Positions 1 through 7,520 are shown, counted from the stretch's first letter. The stretch is 11,845 bases of DNA from an uncultured Desulfovibrio sp. (GCA_947176055.1 CAMWPE010000054.1:1-11845), one strand, 5' to 3'. Notes: generated by a model not told the origin, from the sequence alone. Numbers and translations are program-made.

Positions 1-13
1 AATTAAAACAAGA

Positions 14-39
14 AAGGGGCTGCGTTTCCGCAACCCCTT
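14..39 (-). terminator. Intrinsic terminator of tRNA-Lys
   Basis: Read on the minus strand, this is an 11-bp stem (AAGGGGTTGCG with CGCAGCCCCTT, one G-T pair) closed by a GAAA tetraloop. The T-rich run TCTTGTTTT follows at about 13-5. It lies 9 bases past the CCA end of the tRNA, so it should end that transcript. Confidence 0.85.
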
Positions 40-47
40 GAAATTTA

Positions 48-123
<76 letters not shown>

Positions 124-134
124 ATACGGGATGA

Positions 135-163
135 AATATAAGCGAGGGAAACGGAAATGTCAA
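135..163 (-). promoter_or_regulatory. Sigma-70 type promoter of tRNA-Lys
   Basis: On the minus strand a perfect -35 TTGACA (163-158) is separated by 17 bases from a -10 TATATT (140-135). Transcription would begin near 128, about 5 bases before the mature tRNA 5' end. It lies inside the longest possible upstream reading of dsbD, which is one reason to prefer the later dsbD start. Confidence 0.85.
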
Positions 164-206
164 ATTTTTTCCTCAAGATTAACTAATGCAATTAAGATTA
201 TTTTTT

Positions 207-214
207 GCGATAAT
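207..214 (+). promoter_or_regulatory. Possible extended -10 for dsbD (leaderless mRNA)
   Basis: TGCGATAAT fits an extended -10 (TG-n-GATAAT), but no -35 box is seen at the right distance. Initiation about 7 bases downstream would fall at or next to ATG 221, giving a leaderless dsbD mRNA. This is inference from spacing only. Confidence 0.3.
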
Positions 215-220
215 GAAGGA

Positions 221-2119
221 ATGATCGTCAAACCGTTTGTATCGCTCGCCACGCTTATCCTGTGCCTGTTAACCGCGGCCGGCGCGGGCGCGGCCAACGT
301 TTCGGTAATACCGGAGCTGGAATTCGCCAGGCGCTCGGATCAGATCCTGATCAGGATTTCCTACGATATTCCTTCTTCTTATCACGCCTACGCGAACAAG
401 ACAGGCGGCGCCGGGTTGCCCACCACGGTGGACCTTACGATAGAGGATCTGGGCAAAATGCCAGTAATCTATCCGCGGGGCGACCGGGAAAAAGATATTT
501 TTGATCCCTCCAAACAAATTAATGTCTATAAGGGACGCGTGTCGATGCTCGCGATCGCGCCCCTTGAGGCAACCGGGGCAATGTATGTTCTAAAAATGAA
601 CATGCTTCTCTGCTCGAATAAACGTTGCGTTCCTTTTAAAGAATCCATAGCGGGAAAAGCTCCGGCTTCGATTCCTTTTCTGGCGGACGTCGCCTGGCGC
701 GACGAGGCTACCAGATTGCTGGACCGGGAAGCCGAATCCGCCGGAGCTATTTCCCTTGAGGAAGGGAAAGCCCCAAAGCCTATTGAGATTGGCGGGGATA
801 AACTAGATCCCTCCGTAGGAGGCGGCGACGCGGAGCGGAAAAAAAAGGGCAGGGAAGCGGTAACGCAACCCGATGATTTTGAGCTTGATCTCTCCCCCCG
901 CTATACTGAAGAGAGCGTCGAGTCCTATACTCTATGGAAAGGCGCGATTCTTGGACTGCTCGCGGGATTGATCCTCAATGCCATGCCCTGCGTGCTTCCC
1001 GTGCTCACCCTGAAAGTTTCCGGACTTTTTCTTATGGGCAACGCGGATGACAAACAAAAATTGAGGCTCTTTCGCGATCATAATATTTACTTCGCCATCG
1101 GCGTCCTGTCCTTTTTTACCTTTCTCGCCGTCGCTTTGGGAGCGGCCGATCTGATGTGGGGTCAGCTCTATCAGAATCAAACTTTGCTCCTGACCATGCT
1201 CATTCTGGTGTTCCTGATGGGCTTATCGCTCCTTGGCGTGTTCACTTTGCCAGCTTTTGATCTCCGGGCGGGAACAGAGTCTTCAAATCCAAAAATTAAA
1301 TCATATATAACGGGACTCGTTTCAACTTTTCTGGCTACTCCCTGCAGCGGACCTCTGCTCGGCGGCGTGCTTGCATGGTCATTCGCGCAACCCTTGCTCG
1401 TAATGCTGGTAATTTTTTGGTGCGTGGGTGTGGGCATGGCTTTGCCGTATATTATTTTTTCCATTTGGCCCAATCTCGCCAGAATCTTGCCCAGACCGGG
1501 AGACTGGATGTATGTGTTCGAACATATTCTAGGCTTTCTCCTGCTTGGCACGGCGCTTTATCTTTTCTCCATTTTGCCCCAGTCCAAACATATCCATATT
1601 TTGATCGTTCTCTTGCTGACAGCTATGGGCGCGTGGCTCTGGGGGAAATACTGCAATCTTACCGCCCCTCTTTCCCGTCGGCGAATTTGGGGCGCCGCCA
1701 GCCTTTGCGGCCTGGTGTTCGCGATTTTCTGGATCGCTCGCCCTATCGCGCACACGCCGGCCTGGCAGGAATTTACGCCGGAAAACTTCATGGATAATTT
1801 GGGCAAAAAAAATATGCTTGTGGAATTCACGGCGGACTGGTGTCCCAATTGCAAATTGCTAGAGGCCACAGTCCTGACAGAAAAAGATTTGTTTAAATGG
1901 AAGAAAAATTACGATCTCCAGCTTATTAAAGTGGATCTCACTCAAACCGATCCGTACGCCCAGAAACTGTTGGAAATGCTGGGGAGCAAGTCGATCCCCC
2001 TCACCGCGATTTTTGGCAAAGGCCAGCGCGCGTCGGAACCTGTTGTATTGCGCGATATATACGGAAAACAAACCCTGAATCAGGCATTAAGCGACACGCT
2101 TTCGGGGACGAAAGGATAA
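221..2119 (+). CDS. dsbD: Thiol:disulfide interchange protein DsbD
   Basis: Inner-membrane protein that passes electrons from cytoplasmic thioredoxin to periplasmic thiol proteins. With the start at 221 it has 632 residues. A signal peptide covers about residues 1-24 (hydrophobic core, then AGA/GAA). An N-terminal periplasmic domain carries the cysteine pair C131-SNKR-C136. A charged linker at about 185-235 leads into a multi-span membrane domain (about 241-510) with the two expected cysteines, C257 in NAMPCVLPVL and C375 in ATPCSGPLLGG. A C-terminal thioredoxin-like domain has the active site WC541-P-N-C544K. All three cysteine pairs needed for the relay are present, so it should be active. 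It is somewhat longer than the E. coli protein. The next possible start upstream (131) would add a basic stretch that hides the signal peptide and overlaps the tRNA promoter. AAGGA directly abuts ATG 221, which is too close for normal Shine-Dalgarno use. No Dsb partner is next to it; cheW follows 87 bases later. Confidence 0.93.
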   Translation: MIVKPFVSLATLILCLLTAAGAGAANVSVIPELEFARRSDQILIRISYDIPSSYHAYANKTGGAGLPTTVDLTIEDLGKMPVIYPRGDREKDIFDPSKQINVYKGRVSMLAIAPLEATGAMYVLKMNMLLCSNKRCVPFKESIAGKAPASIPFLADVAWRDEATRLLDREAESAGAISLEEGKAPKPIEIGGDKLDPSVGGGDAERKKKGREAVTQPDDFELDLSPRYTEESVESYTLWKGAILGLLAGLILNAMPCVLPVLTLKVSGLFLMGNADDKQKLRLFRDHNIYFAIGVLSFFTFLAVALGAADLMWGQLYQNQTLLLTMLILVFLMGLSLLGVFTLPAFDLRAGTESSNPKIKSYITGLVSTFLATPCSGPLLGGVLAWSFAQPLLVMLVIFWCVGVGMALPYIIFSIWPNLARILPRPGDWMYVFEHILGFLLLGTALYLFSILPQSKHIHILIVLLLTAMGAWLWGKYCNLTAPLSRRRIWGAASLCGLVFAIFWIARPIAHTPAWQEFTPENFMDNLGKKNMLVEFTADWCPNCKLLEATVLTEKDLFKWKKNYDLQLIKVDLTQTDPYAQKLLEMLGSKSIPLTAIFGKGQRASEPVVLRDIYGKQTLNQALSDTLSGTKG

Positions 2120-2167
2120 TTACGCGAGAATAACCCTTTTACAGTTTTGGATAAAGGTATTATTTAT

Positions 2168-2203
2168 ATGAAAAATAAAGGCGCGTCGCCTATAAAAGGA
2201 TAA
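2168..2203 (+). CDS. Possible 11-codon leader ORF before cheW
   Basis: A short frame encodes MKNKGASPIKG and stops at TAA (2201-2203), directly after the AAGGA that serves cheW. A weak purine run (AAAGG, about 2153-2157) precedes it. It ends only 3 bases before the cheW start codon, so translation of one could affect the other. There is no recognised family and it may be chance. Confidence 0.2.
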   Translation: MKNKGASPIKG

Positions 2204-2206
2204 GCG

Positions 2207-2683
2207 ATGGATTCTGGCCAGAAAAAACAGGACGACGAACTTCTGCAGCTGGTAACTTTCAGCATCGGCGAAGAGGAATTTGGCGTAAATATTTTAAAGG
2301 TGCAGGAAATAAATCGCACCATGGAAATTACGAAGGTTCCGCGGGCGCCGGCTTTTGTCGAAGGCGTTATAAATTTGCGCGGCAAGGTTATACCCATTAT
2401 AGATCTGCGCAGTCGCTTCGGCTTGAGTTCCAAACCCGAAGACAAGGACACGAGAATTATCGTTATAGAAATTAATAGCGTCATTGTCGGGTTTGTGGTC
2501 GACGCAGTATCGGAAGTTTTGCGAATCCCGGCTAGCACGGTGGAGCCGCCGCCGCCGGTGGTCGCGGGCGTGGAGTCCGATTATATCAGCGGCGTGGGCA
2601 AATTAAAAGAACGGCTCCTGATCATGCTCGATCTGGACAAATTGCTCTCCACCGAAGACATCGATATGTTAAACGCCATGTAA
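2207..2683 (+). CDS. cheW: Chemotaxis coupling protein CheW
   Basis: Cytoplasmic adaptor that links methyl-accepting chemoreceptors to the CheA kinase. The 158-residue protein is close to the usual CheW length and consists of one CheW domain. Residues 12-36 (LLQLVTFSIGEEEFGVNILK, then VQEI) form the typical first strands. The hallmark GVINLRGKVIPIIDLR is at 53-68, VGFVVDAVSEVLRI at 94-107, and a closing LLIMLDLDKLLS at 137-148. The proline run EPPPP (113-117) sits in a loop. AAGGA at 2196-2200 lies 6 bases before the ATG and supports this start. No other chemotaxis gene is in the window, so its receptor and CheA partners must be elsewhere. CheV is excluded because there is no receiver domain. 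Confidence 0.95.
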   Translation: MDSGQKKQDDELLQLVTFSIGEEEFGVNILKVQEINRTMEITKVPRAPAFVEGVINLRGKVIPIIDLRSRFGLSSKPEDKDTRIIVIEINSVIVGFVVDAVSEVLRIPASTVEPPPPVVAGVESDYISGVGKLKERLLIMLDLDKLLSTEDIDMLNAM

Positions 2684-2762
2684 CCGCGGGCGTCCCGGCC
2701 ATCTTTTTAGTCGTTAAAATACGCTTTCGAGCGGAAAATTCTGGTTTCGGCGGCAATAAGAA

Positions 2763-2813
2763 AGCGCGGAATTGCCGACGCCATAATCGCGTCAATGATT
2801 CCGCGCTCTTTTT
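2763..2813 (+). terminator. Strong hairpin terminator after cheW, possibly bidirectional
   Basis: Perfect 10-bp arms AGCGCGGAAT (2763-2772) and ATTCCGCGCT (2798-2807) enclose a second 5-bp stem GACGC/GCGTC with a 7-base loop, and CTTTTTG follows. Read on the minus strand it is followed by TTTCTTATT, so it may also stop the converging glmU-rsmG-stt3 transcript, which ends about 140 bases away. The remainder of the 2684-2953 gap shows no gene. Confidence 0.85.
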
Positions 2814-2953
2814 GTTATCTTTTTCGTTATAGTCGCGCTTTCGGAGCGCGTCCAACGCGATTTTTTTGACGGAAGCCTCGCGCGGGCTTACTGGCTCAAC
2901 GTTTTGCCCGGACCGAGCGCAAAATCAAAATTTAGGCTCCCGAAAAGACGCCC

Positions 2954-5143
2954 TTAATGCGGGATCGCGTCGGGATTTGGCAGGACTTCGTAAACGCGCG
3001 CGAACACGTTGTCGTAAACCAGCTTAAAATAGGGAGCGATTTCCGGATTCAGCGGATCCGCGCACAATAATTTCGCCATCATGGCGTTATACACGCTCTC
3101 GTCCATTACCAGTTTTTCGTCGGTAACGCGATTCAGGACGAAATTTATATTGCGTCTGGCGGCAATGAATTCCCGCTTTTCCGCTTCGGAAGCTCCGGGA
3201 CGGGCGTCTACCCATTCCTGAATATAATTTTTTTTAATTAGTCCCGTCTCTTCGAAGATGGTTATCGACGCGGGATAGATAATATTTTTCGCCCCTTCCA
3301 GTTTTACCTCCCCGCTTGAGAGTTTGTAGGACAAGCCCTGAGGAACGATGGACAAGGCGCCGCCCTCGCCTTTACGAGCGACGAAATTCCAGTTGCCGAA
3401 ATTGCTTATCCAGAATCCCAGGCGCAACATTTCGAAGCTTACAATAATAAATTGACGCCCTTTGCCCGGTTCGAGAGGGGTGCGCGAGGATCGCAGCCGA
3501 TCTATAAGCTCCTGGGCTTTTTGCGGATCCAGTCCCGCGAAAAAATCCCCCGGCTCGTCATCGCGGGACGAAGCGAAGCGGATAATCTGCCGGGCGAATC
3601 TGGGATTGTCCGTAGCGAAAACCGCGGCGGGCAAATAAAGGGATGGTCCGCCGTGCCGGGCGCCGTCCGCTATTGTCCGGCGCTTCGCGAAATAATGCGC
3701 GGCGTAACCCCAATCCCACCAGAGCCAGAGCATGGAATTTTCCGGAGTAATGGATCCGGCGGCGGCCAACGCCTGCGCGTGCCTGCGGTTAATGCTGGGC
3801 CCTTGCGAAAGGGCCGGGATCATATCAAGAAAAGGCGCGACAAAAAGGATCAGGCATAAGCCGAGGCTCAACGCTCCCGCCCAGCGTCGTCCCCTGCCTG
3901 GAAGCAGCCTAAAGATCCATACGCATGGCAATGTCAGACCAAGCGCTATTACTGGCGCGCCAAACATAACCATACGGCCGCCCAGCCGCGAGCTCAAAAA
4001 AGCGAGAGCGGCCAGCGGAAGAAGATAGAGCGCGGCCGGACGCCGGACTACAACGACAGCGTAACCTATTACGCCTAGCAGAGCGGCTTCAAACCATGGA
4101 TGAAAGTAGGGGAAAATGGCCGCTAACGATAGATCCTGCACTTCGATTATTGACTGGGCCACCGAAGGAAACACCAGGGAAACGCCCCCGGAAGAATGGC
4201 TGTCGCCGCTATGTTTAAGGTAAGCGTTTATTTGGTTGAGCAGCGCGCGGAGAATTTCGCCTTTTATAAAAAACCAGAGAAAAACGGCCGAAAGGATTAG
4301 AAGAAGAGCGATTTTTATCGTCGCGCGCCCTTTGTTATATTTGATATATAAATATATCCCCAGGGAAACTGGGAGCCCAGCCAGACCCGCGAGGGCGGGA
4401 AAGCAGAAACACAAGGCTCCCAGAAAACAGGTCTCCCTCGACTTTGACGGCGCGAGCGCCACGGACGCGATCAGGATAAAAGCGGCGTCGTATCTTATAA
4501 GATATGGAAAGACAGAATGCCACGTCGCGGATTGCCAGGCTAGCAGTCCGGAAAGGGACAAAGCCGCGAGCCAGGATCCAGACGCGGGAATGGCTCGCGA
4601 CGGAGGACAGGCATGCCCTTTTATAGAGCGAACGGCTTCCGCCGGCGAGAGCAAACAACGGCGTTGCCACGCGATCGGAACAAGAATGATCAAAAGGGGA
4701 AAGAGCAGGGTGACGAGATCCGTATCGTAATAACCCAGCAATGTGCGACCCAGAAATCCAGGCGCGATTGACGCGATTAGTCCCGCAGCTATCCCGCAGG
4801 ACATACCTCCCAGAAGCGAGGCGACGATTTGCGTGGCTCCCGCCGCCAGCGAAGCGAAGACAGGAGGAGCCCAGAATGCGATCGTCGGCGCCGATACGCC
4901 GGTAAGAAGCGCGGAATACTTTAAAAACAAAGCCATGGGATGATCGGCGCCCAGGCCAAAACCTTCGGCTCCCGCGAGCCAGTGATAAGCGTCGTGAGTG
5001 GCAAGAAGCATTTCGTCGCCCAGACGATATTCCGGATTTTGCCAACGGGGCCATTCGAGTAGACGCAGACAGAAAGCCAGACTAACGGTCAGGAGCGTAA
5101 AAAAAACGTGTTTGAAAACCGGTCCGGCAAAAAGACGAGTCAT
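2954..5143 (-). CDS. STT3/PglB-family oligosaccharyltransferase
   Basis: Predicted polytopic membrane enzyme that moves a lipid-linked oligosaccharide onto asparagine of exported proteins (bacterial N-glycosylation). From ATG 5143 it has 729 residues, near the roughly 710 of Campylobacter PglB. The N-terminal two-thirds is membrane-spanning, with the first external-loop motif LGDEMLLATHDAYHWL (41-56, catalytic Asp51), GYYDTD (137-142, metal-binding DxD) and SIIE (331-334, the TIxE/SVSE position). The C-terminal soluble domain has WWDWG (475-479) in place of the usual WWDYG, which reads the acceptor sequon. Further matches to PglB are a downstream MLRL at the MxxI position and LVMDESVYN near the end. 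The start codon overlaps the rsmG stop as ATGA and no Shine-Dalgarno is visible, so translation is probably coupled to rsmG. An in-frame start 26 codons earlier would lie inside rsmG and is less likely. No other glycan-assembly genes are adjacent, but glmU is first in the same operon. Confidence 0.9.
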   Translation of the reverse strand: MTRLFAGPVFKHVFFTLLTVSLAFCLRLLEWPRWQNPEYRLGDEMLLATHDAYHWLAGAEGFGLGADHPMALFLKYSALLTGVSAPTIAFWAPPVFASLAAGATQIVASLLGGMSCGIAAGLIASIAPGFLGRTLLGYYDTDLVTLLFPLLIILVPIAWQRRCLLSPAEAVRSIKGHACPPSRAIPASGSWLAALSLSGLLAWQSATWHSVFPYLIRYDAAFILIASVALAPSKSRETCFLGALCFCFPALAGLAGLPVSLGIYLYIKYNKGRATIKIALLLILSAVFLWFFIKGEILRALLNQINAYLKHSGDSHSSGGVSLVFPSVAQSIIEVQDLSLAAIFPYFHPWFEAALLGVIGYAVVVVRRPAALYLLPLAALAFLSSRLGGRMVMFGAPVIALGLTLPCVWIFRLLPGRGRRWAGALSLGLCLILFVAPFLDMIPALSQGPSINRRHAQALAAAGSITPENSMLWLWWDWGYAAHYFAKRRTIADGARHGGPSLYLPAAVFATDNPRFARQIIRFASSRDDEPGDFFAGLDPQKAQELIDRLRSSRTPLEPGKGRQFIIVSFEMLRLGFWISNFGNWNFVARKGEGGALSIVPQGLSYKLSSGEVKLEGAKNIIYPASITIFEETGLIKKNYIQEWVDARPGASEAEKREFIAARRNINFVLNRVTDEKLVMDESVYNAMMAKLLCADPLNPEIAPYFKLVYDNVFARVYEVLPNPDAIPH

Positions 5144-5766
5144 AGAAAACGGGGAGAGAGGGCCCAGATCCAGCGCGTTTTGCCAGCCGACGGATAGGAG
5201 GATTCGCCGAGGATGCGCCAATCCATGGGGGGCGGTGCGGTATTGGCCAGGATGACAAGAAATCCATCCAGAATAGGGGCAAAAAGCTTAAGCAACTCTG
5301 GCCATGGCAGAAAAGCCCGGCTCAAAACGCATTGAGGCCGGACAGGATTTGTTTTAATATATTTTTCGACGCGATCGCGAAGTACGGTCGCGCGGGGAAG
5401 CTTTAATAACTCAAGAATATGGGCGATAAACAAGGCGCGCTTTTCGCGGGATTCTATCATTATATAAGAGCCGTTTTGCCAGAAAATCCGCAAGGGAATA
5501 CCCGGTATGCCCGCTCCGGCTCCAACGTCCCATGCAAGCCCAGAAAAATCGGGCGAGATTTGACGCAAAAAATCCGCGAGACGCAAACTATCGCTCAGCA
5601 GTTCGCTTGCCAGACGCGATAAATCCATAGGTCCCACCAGATTCATTGCTCTGTTCCATTTCAGGAGCGTTTCCGCGTAGAACAGGAGCCGATCCAACTC
5701 TTCGTCCCGATAGTCGCGGGATGCCAAATCCTCTGGGAGAGCGCGGGTCAATTCGTCGCGGGTCAT
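5140..5766 (-). CDS. rsmG: 16S rRNA m7G527 methyltransferase RsmG (GidB)
   Basis: Uses S-adenosylmethionine to methylate N7 of a guanine in the 530 loop of 16S rRNA. The protein has 208 residues, the usual RsmG size. Helical N-terminal residues 21-45 include LLKWNRAMNLVG, typical of the family. The SAM-binding loop DVGAGAGIPGIPL is at 80-92 (the family form is D-G-GAG-PG-PL), followed by the acidic-basic segment ESREKR (105-110) and SRAF (149-152), the family's conserved RA(F/V) position. The start ATG overlaps the glmU stop TGA by 4 bases and its own stop overlaps the stt3 start in the same way, so it is the middle gene of a tightly coupled operon. No mnmG or parA/B neighbour is present, although many bacteria have them beside rsmG. 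Confidence 0.95.
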   Translation of the reverse strand: MTRDELTRALPEDLASRDYRDEELDRLLFYAETLLKWNRAMNLVGPMDLSRLASELLSDSLRLADFLRQISPDFSGLAWDVGAGAGIPGIPLRIFWQNGSYIMIESREKRALFIAHILELLKLPRATVLRDRVEKYIKTNPVRPQCVLSRAFLPWPELLKLFAPILDGFLVILANTAPPPMDWRILGESSYPSAGKTRWIWALSPRFL

Positions 5767-7127
5767 CGCGTTTTTCTGCGTGGAAGTATTTTTTGCCTAT
5801 TTCTTTCGATGCCCAGCGAATCGGGAGGCACGGATTTTGTGATAACCGAGCCGGCGCCGATTACGCTATTTTTGCCCACTGTCACGGGAGCGACAAGAGC
5901 CGTGTCACTGCCTATAAAAGCGCCGTCTTCTATGATCGTCTCGAATTTATCGCGGCCGTCGTAATTGCAGGTTATCGTTCCCGCGCCTATGTTGACGTTT
6001 TCGCCGATAACGGAGTCGCCGAGGTAGGTCAGATGATTGGCCTTCGAGCCGGGTCCCAGGCGCGTCTTTTTAAGTTCCACAAAATTGCCGACCCGGGCGT
6101 TTTCGCAAATTTTCGCGCGCGGCCTCAATCTGGCGTACGGTCCGACAATCGCGCCGCCCATGACTTCGCAACCTTCCAGATGGGAAAAAGAGCGAATCAG
6201 CGCGAATGAATGGATGATGGAATCGCGCAATTGGCAAAAACTTTCGACGACGGCGTCGCTTCCTATTCTGGAGTCGCCGTAAATTTCGCATGGCCCGGAA
6301 ATTTCCGCGCCGGGCTCTATAACGGCCGCGGGGCTTATGGAAACGGTCGCCGGCGAATGGAGGCACACGCCTTTGTCCATAAGATCCGCGTTTATTTTCG
6401 CGCGCAGAAGATCTTCCATTGCCGCGAGTTCCGCGGGAGAATTGACGCCCATCAGCGAGGGATTGGAGCCGCAGGGGATCGGGGCGACGCTATAACCTTT
6501 CTCCTGACCCAGACGAATGAGATCCGTAAGATAATATTCGCCGCTTTTATTGTCGTTTTTGAGTAATGGCAGAAGCTCGTTTAGGGCATTGAGACCGAAT
6601 TCGTACATACCGGCGTTAATTTCGCCTGTCGGCTGTCCGTATTTGGCGAAGTCGTAATCTTTCGCTTCGATGATCGCCCAGGAGTTTTCCCCTGTCCGGA
6701 CGACGCGACCAAAAGACGCCGGATCCGCCAGCGACAGGGTAGCGAAGGCAATGTCCAGGGTCCCGGCGCGAGATAGAAAATCTTCGATAAGCGAGGAATC
6801 CACAAGAGGCGTGTCGCCGTTAATTACGAAAACCCTGGCGATAGCAGCCTCATTTAATACCGGCAAAGCGCAAGCAAGCGCGTGACCGGTGCCCAGTTGC
6901 TCTTTTTGTTCGATAAAATCGGCGCGCGGCCAGCGCTCGCGCAAGCTGTCCAATCCGTAACCTCCGATAATATATATATCGCGAAACAAAGGCGTCATGG
7001 CGTTTATTACATATTGCAACATAGGCTCGCCAAGAAGAGTTCGCATGACTTTTGGGCGGACGGAACGCATGCGCGAGCCTTTTCCGGCGGCGAGGATCAC
7101 GCCGGCGCGGCGGGGGCCGTTTGTCAT
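5763..7127 (-). CDS. glmU: Bifunctional UDP-GlcNAc synthesis enzyme GlmU
   Basis: Cytoplasmic enzyme that acetylates glucosamine-1-phosphate and then uridylates it to UDP-GlcNAc, the precursor of peptidoglycan, lipid A and HexNAc glycans. The protein has 454 residues, full family length. The N-terminal uridylyltransferase domain has LAAGKGSRM (12-20), K26 in RPK, QLGTGHA (77-83), NGD with metal-binding Asp105, and N229 in GVNS. The C-terminal left-handed beta-helix has repeated hexapeptides and the acetyltransferase residues R335, K353, H365 (in NHLTYLGD), Y368 and N379. All key residues of both activities are present. AAAGGA (minus strand) lies 6 bases before the ATG. It is the first gene of glmU-rsmG-stt3 and is divergent from groESL. 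Placing the UDP-GlcNAc source ahead of a glycan transferase suggests shared control, though this is inference. Confidence 0.97.
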   Translation of the reverse strand: MTNGPRRAGVILAAGKGSRMRSVRPKVMRTLLGEPMLQYVINAMTPLFRDIYIIGGYGLDSLRERWPRADFIEQKEQLGTGHALACALPVLNEAAIARVFVINGDTPLVDSSLIEDFLSRAGTLDIAFATLSLADPASFGRVVRTGENSWAIIEAKDYDFAKYGQPTGEINAGMYEFGLNALNELLPLLKNDNKSGEYYLTDLIRLGQEKGYSVAPIPCGSNPSLMGVNSPAELAAMEDLLRAKINADLMDKGVCLHSPATVSISPAAVIEPGAEISGPCEIYGDSRIGSDAVVESFCQLRDSIIHSFALIRSFSHLEGCEVMGGAIVGPYARLRPRAKICENARVGNFVELKKTRLGPGSKANHLTYLGDSVIGENVNIGAGTITCNYDGRDKFETIIEDGAFIGSDTALVAPVTVGKNSVIGAGSVITKSVPPDSLGIERNRQKILPRRKTR

Positions 7128-7148
7128 ATCGATTCCTTTATTATCTCT

Positions 7149-7162
7149 CGATTTTAAAATCG
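7149..7162. repeat. 14-bp AT-rich palindrome in glmU leader
   Basis: CGATTTTAAAATCG is a perfect palindrome about 22 bases upstream of the glmU ATG and downstream of its likely -10. It could be an operator or could occur by chance in an AT-rich leader. Confidence 0.4.
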
Positions 7163-7199
7163 CGTTATCAATTTTTTCAGTGTCGGGGCGACAGGCTCC

Positions 7200-7208
7200 A
7201 TTATAACA
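7200..7208 (-). promoter_or_regulatory. Likely extended -10 promoter of glmU-rsmG-stt3
   Basis: The minus strand reads TGTTATAAT, a perfect TATAAT with the TG extension. No good -35 is seen 17 bases upstream. Transcription would start near 7193, giving a leader of about 66 bases. A 5-bp inverted repeat TGTCG-GGG-CGACA (7181-7193) sits at the start site. Confidence 0.55.
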
Positions 7209-7520
7209 AATTCCGCTTACGATTGCCCCTTAACGACGACCTGGTTCGCTTTGTAATTTCGCGAGCGCGTTTGGTTCGCGAAACCGCTATCGCGGGGCGG
7301 AGAATTTTTTTAGGGCGCCGGCGGGACGGATCCGCGCGACGGCCCGAGCGAGTCGACGGTCGGGACAAAGGAGGACGCGGCGGTTTTTTCCGTGCCATGC
7401 GCTGGCTAAATTATAGCTCTAAAATGCCTTACGCGCAATTTCGGCAAGGGAAAAAAATATTAAAAAAAGTCGTCCCCCCCCTTTTCAAGGAGCAAGTCCA
7501 TAATTATTAATATTCGCTGT
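7206..7520. other. Non-coding region between divergent glmU and groESL
   Basis: About 315 bases with no convincing gene. Frames through it give Arg/Gly-rich, low-complexity products. The first half is GC-rich and holds an 8-bp inverted repeat (7257-7283). The second half has A tracts (about 7450-7469) and a run of eight C. A strong AAAGGAGG at 7367-7374 has no start codon at a usable distance. The best short frame, 37 basic codons from ATG 7397, lacks a ribosome site at proper spacing. Confidence 0.6.
7257..7283. repeat. 8-bp inverted repeat TTTCGCGA / TCGCGAAA
   Basis: Perfect arms at 7257-7264 and 7276-7283 are separated by 11 bases (arm centres 19 bp apart), a geometry typical of a dimeric regulator site. 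It lies upstream of both divergent promoters. GGTTCGC occurs at its right edge and again about 31 bases to the left. Confidence 0.45.

Noticed and set aside
131..220. Longer dsbD start at ATG 131
   Set aside because: It adds 30 mostly basic residues before the signal peptide and overlaps the tRNA-Lys promoter. The protein family begins at the signal peptide.
254..268. Lipoprotein signal in DsbD (Cys15 after LIL)
   Set aside because: The residue before the cysteine is leucine, which lipoprotein signal peptidase does not accept. The AGA/GAA site fits ordinary signal peptidase.
4335..5054. 239-codon frame in another minus-strand frame within stt3
   Set aside because: Arg/Ser-rich product fully inside a well-supported gene, with no ribosome site or motif.
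5144..5221. Longer stt3 start at 5221
   Set aside because: It lies well inside rsmG. The ATGA overlap at 5140-5143 gives a natural coupled start and matches the second overlap in the operon.
7470..7500. CTTGAAAA on the minus strand as a sigma-32 -35, and CTTGGG...CCATTG near 7544-7565 as a sigma-32 promoter
   Set aside because: The first points away from groES and has no CCCCAT partner. The second has a spacer several bases too short and a poor match.
7052..7510. 152-codon plus-strand frame crossing the glmU start region
   Set aside because: It overlaps glmU antisense, then runs through low-complexity Arg/Gly sequence, with no ribosome site and no domain. A 37-codon tail from ATG 7397 is also unsupported.
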